DNA of 8,429 bases. Origin: Fibrobacter succinogenes (GTDB taxonomy: Bacteria; Fibrobacterota; Fibrobacteria; Fibrobacterales; CADBQJ01). The DNA lies in contig CADBQJ010000175.1 in assembly GCA_902796785.1 (NCBI GenBank), positions 1-8,429 on the forward strand, in the 5' to 3' direction. Shown here in pieces: positions 1-6,800 of the stretch (the first letter of the stretch is position 1; the number at the start of each line of letters is the position of its first letter). The notes below the pieces were generated by a model. The model ran no database searches. It was not told the DNA's origin and saw only the letters and a list, made by a program, of their open reading frames with translations. Both the position numbers and the translations under genes were made by a program.

Positions 1-1545
1 GCCGATCCGTTCGGGCAGGACGAAGACGCACTTCCCGTTCTCGGCCTTCTTGTCGACGCTCATCGCCTCCCAGGCGGCGCCGGCGTCCACGCGGACGCGG
101 CTCGGGAACCCGAAGGCGTCGAGCAGCGCGTTCTGCCGTTTTTCGCAGGCCTCGTCCCAGAGCCCGAGCGACGTGGCCAGGCGCGCGGCGGCCCGCATCC
201 CCAGCGCGACGGCGATGCCGTGGCTGTAGGTCGAGTATCCGGTCAGCTTCTCGATGGCGTGGCCGAAGGTGTGGCCGTAGTTGAGGATGGCGCGGAGCCC
301 CTGCTCCTTCTCGTCCAGCCCGACGACCTCGGCCTTGATGGCGCAGCAACGTTCCACGATTTGCGCGAGGATCGCGTCGTCGTGGTTGAGGATCTCCCGG
401 ACGTGCCCCTCGAGGAAGGCGAAGAACTCCTCGTCGCGGATGACGCCGTACTTGACCACTTCGGCCAGCCCGGCGAGGTATTCCTGCGGCGGGAGGGTGT
501 GGAGGACCTCCAGGTTGATCAGCACCGCGCGGGGCTGGTAGAAGGCCCCGATCATGTTCTTGCCGAGCGGGTGGTTGACCGCCACCTTGCCGCCGACGGA
601 GCTGTCGACCATCGCCAGGAGCGTCGTGGGCACCTGCACGAAGGGGATGCCGCGCTGGTAGGTGGCCGCGCAGAAGCCGGCCATGTCGCCGACCACGCCG
701 CCGCTGAACTGCACGAGGACGGTCTTGCGGGTGTATCCGCGGCGCAGGAGGAAGGTGTAGAGCTCGTCGAGCGAGGCGAGCGTCTTGCGCTGCTCGCCCG
801 GCTGGAAGCGGAAGAGCTCGGCCTTGCCGAGCGCGGCGCCCAGCTTGCGGAGGTTGTGGGCCTGCGCCTTCGCCAGGTTGTCGTCGGTCACCGCCACGAC
901 GTCGTGGCGGTCCAGCCCGAGCCCGGCCAGGACGGCGCCCGTCAGGTCGAGGAAGTTCGAGCCGACGAAGATCGGGTAGCGCGCCGAGGGGGTGGAGACC
1001 TCCAGGCGCTTGTATTCCCACGGGGCGGCGATGGCGCGGATCTTCGCGACGAGGTCGTCCACGGTCAGCTCCTCGCTGCTCTCCACGGCGAAGTCGGCGA
1101 GCGCGTAGAACTTCTCGCGCTCGGCCAGCATCTTCCGGATCTTCGCCTTGCGCCGCTCGTCGTCGAGCCCGGCCATCAGGGGCCGGTTGTCCTTGCGGCC
1201 GATGCGCTCGCTCAGGACGTCGACCGAGGCGTTCAGCCGCACGAGGATGCCGGTGCGCTTGATGGTCTCGGCCACGGTCGGCTGGGTCAGCGCGCCGCCG
1301 CCCAGGGCGATGACGTGGTAGGAGCGGGTCGAGAGCTCCTCGATCGCCTCGCGCTCCATGCGGCGGAACTCCGCCTCGCCGTCCTGCGCGAAGATCTCGG
1401 GGATGGTCTTTCCCGCGCGTTCCTCGACGAAGCGGTCAGTGTCGACGAAGCGCCAGCCGAGCGACTTGGCGGTCGCCTCGCCCACGCGGCTCTTGCCCGC
1501 GCCCATGAATCCGGTGAAGTAGATGTTGCGCGTCAGCCTGTGCAT
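1..1545 (-). CDS. aroKB: Bifunctional shikimate kinase / 3-dehydroquinate synthase (AroK-AroB fusion), 3' end cut by window edge
   Basis: The reading frame starts at the ATG complementary to 1545-1543 and stays open for 515 codons to the left edge, so the C-terminus is missing. Residues 1-170 are shikimate kinase, which phosphorylates shikimate with ATP: Walker A GFMGAGKS (12-19), DTD (35-37), F60-R61, GGG (82-84), NRPLM (120-124) and R143 before FY. From about residue 176 a 3-dehydroquinate synthase begins with almost no linker. This enzyme converts DAHP to 3-dehydroquinate using NAD and a divalent metal. Visible motifs are PGE, SGGVVGD (281-287, with Ser where GGG is usual), SVGGK (316-320), and the expected metal ligands E362 (LAEVVKYG), H425 (GHTFGH) and H442 (HGIAVALGM). 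DKKAENGK near the edge is the usual C-terminal motif, so perhaps 40 residues are lost. Both halves should be cytoplasmic and active. The gene follows aroE by 2 bp in an operon. Bifunctional AroKB proteins are known, for example in Thermotoga. Confidence 0.96.
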   Translation of the reverse strand, partial: MHRLTRNIYFTGFMGAGKSRVGEATAKSLGWRFVDTDRFVEERAGKTIPEIFAQDGEAEFRRMEREAIEELSTRSYHVIALGGGALTQPTVAETIKRTGILVRLNASVDVLSERIGRKDNRPLMAGLDDERRKAKIRKMLAEREKFYALADFAVESSEELTVDDLVAKIRAIAAPWEYKRLEVSTPSARYPIFVGSNFLDLTGAVLAGLGLDRHDVVAVTDDNLAKAQAHNLRKLGAALGKAELFRFQPGEQRKTLASLDELYTFLLRRGYTRKTVLVQFSGGVVGDMAGFCAATYQRGIPFVQVPTTLLAMVDSSVGGKVAVNHPLGKNMIGAFYQPRAVLINLEVLHTLPPQEYLAGLAEVVKYGVIRDEEFFAFLEGHVREILNHDDAILAQIVERCCAIKAEVVGLDEKEQGLRAILNYGHTFGHAIEKLTGYSTYSHGIAVALGMRAAARLATSLGLWDEACEKRQNALLDAFGFPSRVRVDAGAAWEAMSVDKKAENGKCVFVLPERIG

Positions 1546-1547
1546 GG

Positions 1548-2414
1548 TCACCCCAGGTCGAGCGCCCGGGCCATCGCGTCGACCGGCGCCTGCTTGCCGG
1601 TCCAGAGCTCGAAGGACTTCGCCCCCTGGTGGAGCAGCATGCCCAGCCCCTCGACGGTCTTGCAGCCGTGGCGCTGCGCCTCGGCCAGGAGCTGCGTGCG
1701 GCGGGGGTTGTAGACGATGTCGAGCACGCACTGCCCGTCGTGGAGGCGGGTGGTGGGGAAGGGAACCGCCCCTTCGTTCGGGTGCATCCCGACGGGGGTG
1801 GCGTTGACGACCAGTTCGAAGTTGCCGGCGCGGTTCTCGAACTCCTCGAGAGGGAAGAGCGAGACCGCGGCCTGGGTCTTGCCGAGCAGCTCGCGCTGGA
1901 GCCGCTGCGCCTGGTCGCCGTCCTCGCGGCGGAAGACCACCGTGATCGGCATCTCGGGATGCTCGCAGGCGAAGGCGAAGCTGATGGCGCGGGCGGCGCC
2001 GCCGCAGCCGATCAGCGCGATGTCCTGGTTCTGCGGCTGGAAGCCGGCGCGGCGGAGGTTCTCCAGGCAGCCCCACGGGTCGGTGGTGGTGCCCATCAGC
2101 CGGTCGCCCTCCCAGTAGAGCGTGTTGACCGTCCCCATCTTCTCCGAAAGGGGAGAGAGGCCGTCGAGGAACTCGATCACCTTCTCCTTGTGGGGGATCG
2201 TGACGTTCGCGCCGCGGAAGCCCATGGCGCGGAACCCGCGGATCGCGTCGCCCAGCTTCTCGGGCGGCGTCGGGAACGGGACGTAGGCCCAGTCGAGCCC
2301 GAGCTCGCGGAAGGCCGCGTTGTGCATCCGGGGGGAGAAGGAGTGGGAGACGGGCCACCCGAAGATGCCGACGATCTGGGTGGTTCCGGAGAGGGGGAGT
2401 TCGGAGTTGCTCAT
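1548..2414 (-). CDS. aroE: Shikimate 5-dehydrogenase (NADP-dependent)
   Basis: A 288-residue protein, close to the usual 270-290 of the family. It reduces 3-dehydroshikimate to shikimate with NADPH, the step before shikimate kinase, which is encoded by the next gene. The shikimate-binding motif is SHSFSP (S25 and S27), followed by NVTIPHKE with the catalytic Lys at 76, N97 (GTVNTL) and the catalytic Asp at 112 (TTDPWG). The dinucleotide loop is GCGGAA (136-141), followed by FRR (161-163) in the place of the NADP phosphate pocket. NATPVGM (204-210), DIVYNP (232-237) and GLGMLLHQGAKSFELWTG (256-273, with Q263) complete the family pattern. The start at 2414 is chosen because MSNSELPLSG leads directly into the first beta strand and a -10-like box lies just upstream; the frame stays open further upstream, but that part has no homology-like content. 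It is the first gene of the aroE-aroKB operon. No clear Shine-Dalgarno precedes the ATG. Confidence 0.97.
   Translation of the reverse strand: MSNSELPLSGTTQIVGIFGWPVSHSFSPRMHNAAFRELGLDWAYVPFPTPPEKLGDAIRGFRAMGFRGANVTIPHKEKVIEFLDGLSPLSEKMGTVNTLYWEGDRLMGTTTDPWGCLENLRRAGFQPQNQDIALIGCGGAARAISFAFACEHPEMPITVVFRREDGDQAQRLQRELLGKTQAAVSLFPLEEFENRAGNFELVVNATPVGMHPNEGAVPFPTTRLHDGQCVLDIVYNPRRTQLLAEAQRHGCKTVEGLGMLLHQGAKSFELWTGKQAPVDAMARALDLG
1551..1554 (-). promoter_or_regulatory. Probable ribosome binding site of aroKB inside the end of aroE
   Basis: On the minus strand GGGG lies 5 nt before the aroKB ATG and overlaps the last codons of aroE (GGGGTGACCATG). With stop and start only 2 bp apart, translational coupling is likely. 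The match to a consensus Shine-Dalgarno is only partial. Confidence 0.45.
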
Positions 2415-2420
2415 GTCCGG

Positions 2421-2427
2421 AAATCTA
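2421..2427 (-). promoter_or_regulatory. Candidate -10 box (TAGATTT) of the aroE-aroKB operon
   Basis: Read on the minus strand the sequence is GGC-TAGATTT-CCGGAC-ATG, so the box ends 6 nt before the aroE start. The stretch upstream is unusually AT-rich for this window (AAAGACTATCAAAGGTTTAC), as expected for a promoter, but no convincing -35 is seen at 16-19 nt. With this geometry transcription would begin at or very near the A of ATG. The same box occurs before both other transcription units. Confidence 0.5.
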
Positions 2428-2456
2428 GCCAAAGTAAACCTTTGATAGTCTTTTGC

Positions 2457-2474
2457 CGGAAAGGGGTTTTTCCG
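2457..2474. repeat. Short inverted repeat in the divergent aroE/GH18 intergenic region
   Basis: CGGAAA (2457-2462) and TTTCCG (2469-2474) form 6-bp arms around a 6-nt spacer. It lies between the two divergent promoters, so it could be an operator. It has no clear regulator assignment and may be chance. Confidence 0.3.
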
Positions 2475-2497
2475 CGGTCCCGGGGGCCTCGGGGAGG

Positions 2498-2504
2498 TAA
2501 ATTT
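2498..2504 (+). promoter_or_regulatory. Candidate -10 box (TAAATTT) of the GH18 gene
   Basis: TAAATTT is followed by ACGGCC and then the ATG at 2511, the same 6-nt spacing as on the aroE side. It is flanked by GC-rich DNA and no good -35 is visible. A competing reading is that GGGGAGG (2491-2497), directly upstream, is a Shine-Dalgarno; its GGAGG ends 13 nt from the ATG, which is longer than usual. If the -10 reading is right, this GGAGG would not be in the mRNA. Confidence 0.4.
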
Positions 2505-2510
2505 ACGGCC

Positions 2511-3764
2511 ATGCGTAAAATCACCGGAATCGCCGTCGTCTGCGCCCTCGTGCCCGCCCTCCTCTGCGGGTGCCTCACCTCCTCCGCCGGTTCCCGCAAG
2601 GGGAAGGACGAATCCAGGGAGAACACCCCCGTCGCCACGGACGAGTATCCCGACTACCGCGTGGTGGTGGGCTACATGCCCTCCTGGTCCGGCGCGCTGG
2701 CCGACGTGGACATGAGCCGCCTCACCCACGTCAACTACGCCTTCCACGTCACCACCGAGGAGGGCGGCGTGATCCCCTCCTGGTGGCGCGGCGCCCCCTC
2801 GAACTACACGGACTTCGACGTCCGGCTCGACTCCCTGGTCCTGCTGGGCCACAAGGAGGGAATCAAGGTCCTGCTGGCCATCGGCGGGGCCTCCGACAAG
2901 AACTTCGGCAAGTTCGTGACCGACAAGAAGAAGCGCGCGCACTTCTTCGACCAGGTCGACAGCCTCGTCGTCAAGTACGGGCTCGACGGCATCGACATCG
3001 ACTGGGAATACCCCGAGAACGACGAGGAGGGCGAGGCCTTCACCGCCCTGATGAAGGGGCTGCGCGCCCGGCTGGACGCCCGCGACACCAACCTGCTGCT
3101 CACCGCCGCCGTGGGCGCCTCCGTCTACGGGGCCTCCTACGTCACCCTCGAGGGGGTGAAGCAGTGCGACTGGATCAACGTGATGACCTACGACTTCACC
3201 GGCGGCTGGACCTCGTCGACGATCGGCTCCACCGCCCCCATGTCGTTCGTCCAGTCCGGCACCAGGTACTGGCACGAACGCGGCGTCTCCTACGCCCGCA
3301 TGGCCATCGGCGTCCCCTTCTACGGCGTCCGCTTCACGCTGGTCGACAAGAACCGCGTCGGCGCCGCGCAGGTGGCCTTCCGCAACGTGGCGGGGATCTT
3401 CGACGTCGACCGCTCGCTGAAGGCCGACACGGTCCGCTTCCTGGCCGACACGGCCCACGTGGCCCCCGGCGACACCACGCGCGACGGCCGCCCCTACGTC
3501 CCCTCCGACACCACCTGGCTCTACTACTGGGATTCGCCCGACTTCGTGGCCGAAAAGGCCGAGTACGCCATGTACAACAAGTTCCGCGGGCTGATGATCT
3601 GGGAGCTCTCCCAGGACCTCCGCGTCGACTCGCTCTCGCTGCTGAAGTCGATGTGGGACAAGATCCTCGACATGGGCAAGGGGCCGGAGCTCGCCAGGAA
3701 GACGGTGACCGAGGGGGTCCCCTACACGGCCTCCCTGAAGGACCTGCGCGCGTCGCTCCGGTAG
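2511..3764 (+). CDS. Secreted GH18 (chitinase-like) lipoprotein
   Basis: A 417-residue glycoside hydrolase family 18 protein. Residues 1-20 are a lipoprotein signal: Met-Arg-Lys, a hydrophobic stretch, then LCGC with C21 as the probable lipidated cysteine. The +2 residue is Leu rather than Asp, which by the E. coli rule favours the outer membrane. A polar linker (about 22-45) leads to the barrel, starting VVVGYMPSW. The second-strand motif reads AIGG (123-126), with Ala where SxGG is common. The catalytic DxxDxDxE motif is intact as DGIDIDWE (159-166), with E166 as the acid/base. MTYDF (225-229), GVPFYG and the terminal barrel Trp (W364 in IWEL) are also present. GH18 enzymes cleave beta-1,4-N-acetylglucosamine bonds by substrate-assisted catalysis. 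No carbohydrate-binding module is seen. Chitin, peptidoglycan-derived glycans or N-glycans are all possible substrates, so an endo-beta-N-acetylglucosaminidase cannot be excluded. It appears to be transcribed alone. Confidence 0.94.
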   Translation: MRKITGIAVVCALVPALLCGCLTSSAGSRKGKDESRENTPVATDEYPDYRVVVGYMPSWSGALADVDMSRLTHVNYAFHVTTEEGGVIPSWWRGAPSNYTDFDVRLDSLVLLGHKEGIKVLLAIGGASDKNFGKFVTDKKKRAHFFDQVDSLVVKYGLDGIDIDWEYPENDEEGEAFTALMKGLRARLDARDTNLLLTAAVGASVYGASYVTLEGVKQCDWINVMTYDFTGGWTSSTIGSTAPMSFVQSGTRYWHERGVSYARMAIGVPFYGVRFTLVDKNRVGAAQVAFRNVAGIFDVDRSLKADTVRFLADTAHVAPGDTTRDGRPYVPSDTTWLYYWDSPDFVAEKAEYAMYNKFRGLMIWELSQDLRVDSLSLLKSMWDKILDMGKGPELARKTVTEGVPYTASLKDLRASLR

Positions 3765-3767
3765 CCG

Positions 3768-3783
3768 CCCGCGGAAAAGCGGG
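3768..3783 (+). other. Small hairpin after the GH18 stop codon
   Basis: CCCGC (3768-3772) and GCGGG (3779-3783) pair around the loop GGAAAA, starting 3 nt after the stop codon. It is followed by AAAAAC, not a T run, so it does not qualify as a plus-strand intrinsic terminator. It could stabilise the mRNA 3' end. Confidence 0.3.
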
Positions 3784-3798
3784 AAAAACGGAAAATGG

Positions 3799-3812
3799 TG
3801 CTCATTTGAGCA
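3799..3812. promoter_or_regulatory. Palindromic operator, candidate LexA (SOS) box upstream of uvrA
   Basis: TGCTCATTTGAGCA is a perfect 6-bp inverted repeat around TT. It lies 20 nt upstream of the TAGATTT box, over or next to where the -35 element should be, where a bound repressor would block RNA polymerase. It agrees with the Fibrobacter succinogenes LexA motif as I recall it (TGCNC-N4-GTGCA) at every defined position except one T to A. uvrA is a classic SOS gene in many bacteria. An alternative is that it is part of an RNA hairpin ending the GH18 transcript: flanking CGGAAA (3789-3794) and TTTCCG (3815-3820) could extend the stem, although no T run follows. Confidence 0.5.
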
Positions 3813-3832
3813 AATTTCCGCCGCGGATTAGC

Positions 3833-3839
3833 TAGATTT
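3833..3839 (+). promoter_or_regulatory. Candidate -10 box (TAGATTT) of uvrA
   Basis: The sequence GC-TAGATTT-CC is nearly identical to the box before aroE on the other strand. It ends 26 nt before the uvrA ATG, leaving room for a short leader. The TAG here is also the last in-frame stop upstream of uvrA. Confidence 0.5.
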
Positions 3840-3851
3840 CCCGGAAACGCC

Positions 3852-3855
3852 GGAG
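3852..3855 (+). promoter_or_regulatory. Weak ribosome binding site of uvrA
   Basis: GGAG ends 10 nt before the ATG at 3866. The in-frame stop at 3833 and the lack of any other ATG, GTG or TTG between it and 3866 fix the start of uvrA. Confidence 0.45.
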
Positions 3856-3865
3856 CGGTCCTTCC

Positions 3866-6800
3866 ATGGGAAAGAAAATCGTCATCTGCAAGGCGCGCGA
3901 GAACAACCTGCGCGACGTCAGCCTGGAGATCCCGCGCGACAGCCTGGTGGTCGTCACGGGCGTCTCCGGCTCGGGCAAGAGCTCGCTCGCCTTCGACACC
4001 GTCTTCCGCGAAGGGCAGCGCAAGTACGTCGAGAGCCTGTCGGCCTACGCTCGCCAGTTCATCGGCAGCATGGGCCGCGCGAAGGTCGAGCGCGTCGAGG
4101 GGCTTTCCCCCACCATCAGCATCGACCAGAAGACCGTCAACCGCAACCCCCGCTCCACCGTCGGCACCGCCACCGAGATCCTCGACGACCTCCGGCTGCT
4201 CTTCGCGCGCCTGGGCGAGGCCCGCTGCCCCGACTGCGGCCGGCCGATCCGCGCGCGGAGCGTGGAGGCGCTCGGGGAGGAGCTCCTGGCGGGGCACGCG
4301 GGCGAGGAGCTGCTGGTGATGGCCACGGTCGTCCGGCAGCGCAAGGGGGAATACCGCAAGGAGCTCGCCGAGCTGGCGGCCGAGGGGTGGAGCCGCGTGC
4401 GGGTGGACGGCGTGGAGCGCGATCCGTCCGAGCCGATCGAGCTGAACCGCTACGAGAAGCACACGATCGAGGCGGTGGTCGACCGGCTGAAGGTCGAGCG
4501 GAAGAACGCCGTGCGGCTGCGCGAGGCGCTGGAGGCGGCGATGCGCCTCCGTCCGGGCGAGGCGACCTTCATGAGGCCGGGCGAAGGGGAGACGCCCTGG
4601 ACGGAGACGACCGAGTTCGCCTGCGGAAACTGCGGCAAAAGCTATCCGGCCCTGGAGCCGCGCCTCTTTTCGTTCAACCAGCCGCAGGGGCAGTGCCCGC
4701 GCTGCCAGGGGCTGGGCGTCCTGCCGACGTTCGACCCGGCGCTGATCGTCCCCGACGACTCGCTCTCCATCGCCGACGGCGCGATCCGCGCGATCGTGGA
4801 GAAGAGCGGGCGCGTGATGTTCTCCGACTACGGGCTGAAGGAGATCGCCGCCATCGGCCGCGCGCTCGGCTTCGACCTGAAGACCCCGTGGAAGAAGCTG
4901 ACGAAGGCGCAGCGCGACGCGGTGCTCTACGGCACGGACGAGTCGACCTTCACGCCGCGCTGGGTGATGACGCCCTGGGGCAGGAGGCGCGCGTCGCGCA
5001 AGCCGCGCCCGACGCCCGGCGTGATCGGGACGCTCCAGTACCTCTGGGACAAGTGGCGCATCGGGCTGCTCGAGAAGTTCATGCGCAGGGACGTCTGCCC
5101 CGAATGCGGCGGCGACCGCCTGAACCGCTACGCCCTCGCGGCCCGGTTCCGCGGCAAGGGGATCGCCGACTTCCTGCGGATGCCGGTCTCCGACCTGTCG
5201 CGCTGGTTCGCGAAGCTCGTCCCCGACGGGCGCGAGGAGTTGATCGGGCGCGAGCTCTTCCCCGAGATCCGCTCCCGCCTCGCCTACCTCGAGGAGGTGG
5301 GGCTGGGCTACCTGACGCTCGAGCGGCGCGCCAACACCCTCTCCGGCGGCGAGGCCCAGCGCATCCGCCTGGCGTCGCAGATCGGCGCCGGGCTCCAGGG
5401 GGTCACCTTCGTCCTCGACGAGCCCTCCATCGGGCTGCACGCGCGCGACAACGAGAAGCTCATCCGCTCGCTCAAGCGGCTGCGCGACCGCGGGAACAGC
5501 GTCCTCGTGGTGGAACACGACGAGGAGACGATGCGCGAGGCCGACTGGGTCGTCGACATCGGCCCGGGCGCGGGCTCGGAGGGCGGCCGGGCGATCGCCG
5601 CGGGCACGGCCGAGGAGCTGGCGCGCTCGCCCGAGTCGGTCACGGGCGCCTACCTCTCGGGCCGGCGCTCCATCGCCGTCCCCGCCGCGCGGCGCGCCCC
5701 GGGGAAGGAGTTCCTCGTCGTGCGCGGGGCGCGCGAGAACAACCTGAAGAACGTGGACGTCCGGATCCCGCTCGGGCTCTTCGTCGCGGTCACGGGCGTC
5801 TCCGGCTCGGGCAAGAGCTCGCTGGTCGACCGCGTCCTCTGCCGCGCGCTGGCCCGCGAGCTCTCCGGCGCGGAGGAACCCCCGGGCGAGCACGACGGGA
5901 TCGACGGCCTGGAGTGCGTCGACAAGCTGGTCGAGATCGACCAGACCCCCATCGGGCGCACGCCCCGCTCCAACCCGGGCACCTACACGGGCGTCTTCGA
6001 CGAGATCCGCAGGCTCTTCGCCGAGCTCCCCGAATCGAAGATCCGCGGCTACACCGCGTCGCGGTTCAGCTTCAACGTCCGCGGCGGTCGCTGCGAGGAC
6101 TGCGAGGGGGCCGGCTCGCACGTCGTGGAGATGCAGCTGCTCTCCGACGTGGCGGTGACCTGCGACTCCTGCGGCGGCAAGCGGTTCAACCCCGCCACGC
6201 TCGAGGTCCACTACAGGGGGCGCACCATCCACGACGTGCTGGAGATGACCGTCCGCGAGGCGCTGGAGTTCTTCTCCGCGCACCCGAAGATCGCGCGCGG
6301 CCTGGCGCTGCTCGACCGGATCGGGCTGGGCTACGTCAAGCTGGGGCAGCCCTCCACCACCCTCTCGGGCGGCGAGGCGCAGCGGATCAAGCTCGCCTCC
6401 GAGCTGCAGAAGCGCTCCACCGGGCGCACCCTCTACGTCCTCGACGAGCCGACCACCGGGCTCCATTTCGAGGACATCTCCAAGCTGCTCGCCTGCCTGC
6501 AGGAGCTGGTCGACCGCGGGAACACGGTCCTGGTCGTGGAGCACAACCTCGACGTGGTCAAGTGCGCCGACTGGGTGATCGACCTCGGGCCCGAGGGCGG
6601 CGAGGCCGGCGGCCGCGTGATCGCGGAGGGGACGCCCGAAGCGGTGGCCGCCGGGACCGGCGCGACCGCGAAGGCGCTGGCGGGAATCCTGCGGCCGCGC
6701 CGGACGCGGCGCGGCTCCGCCGCGCCGCGCCCCGCCTCCGGCCCGGACGCGGGCGGGGAGCCCGCGTCGCTCGACCTGGTCGTGCGCGGCGCGCGCAAGC

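Noticed and set aside
220..1713. Plus-strand open frame of 497 codons across aroKB and the end of aroE
   Set aside because: Low-complexity antisense shadow; the minus strand shows complete AroK and AroB motifs.
1629..2510. Upstream in-frame extension of the GH18 gene
   Set aside because: It is antisense to aroE and would bury the lipoprotein signal peptide that starts cleanly at 2511.
2415..3458. Upstream in-frame extension of aroE on the minus strand
   Set aside because: The extension runs antisense through the GH18 gene and has shadow-like composition. AroE homology begins right after the Met at 2414.
3773..3795. Three GGAAAA-like units as a tandem repeat
   Set aside because: The spacing is irregular and the units are too short to separate from an A-rich promoter upstream region.
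3768..3820. Possible intrinsic terminator between the GH18 gene and uvrA
   Set aside because: There are two hairpin-forming elements (3768-3783 and 3789-3820), but neither is followed by a T run on the plus strand. The second is better explained as an operator.
2570..3835. Plus-strand open frame of 421 codons overlapping the GH18 gene in another frame
   Set aside because: Its translation is dominated by Arg, Gly, Pro and His without motifs, while the GH18 frame carries the whole family signature.
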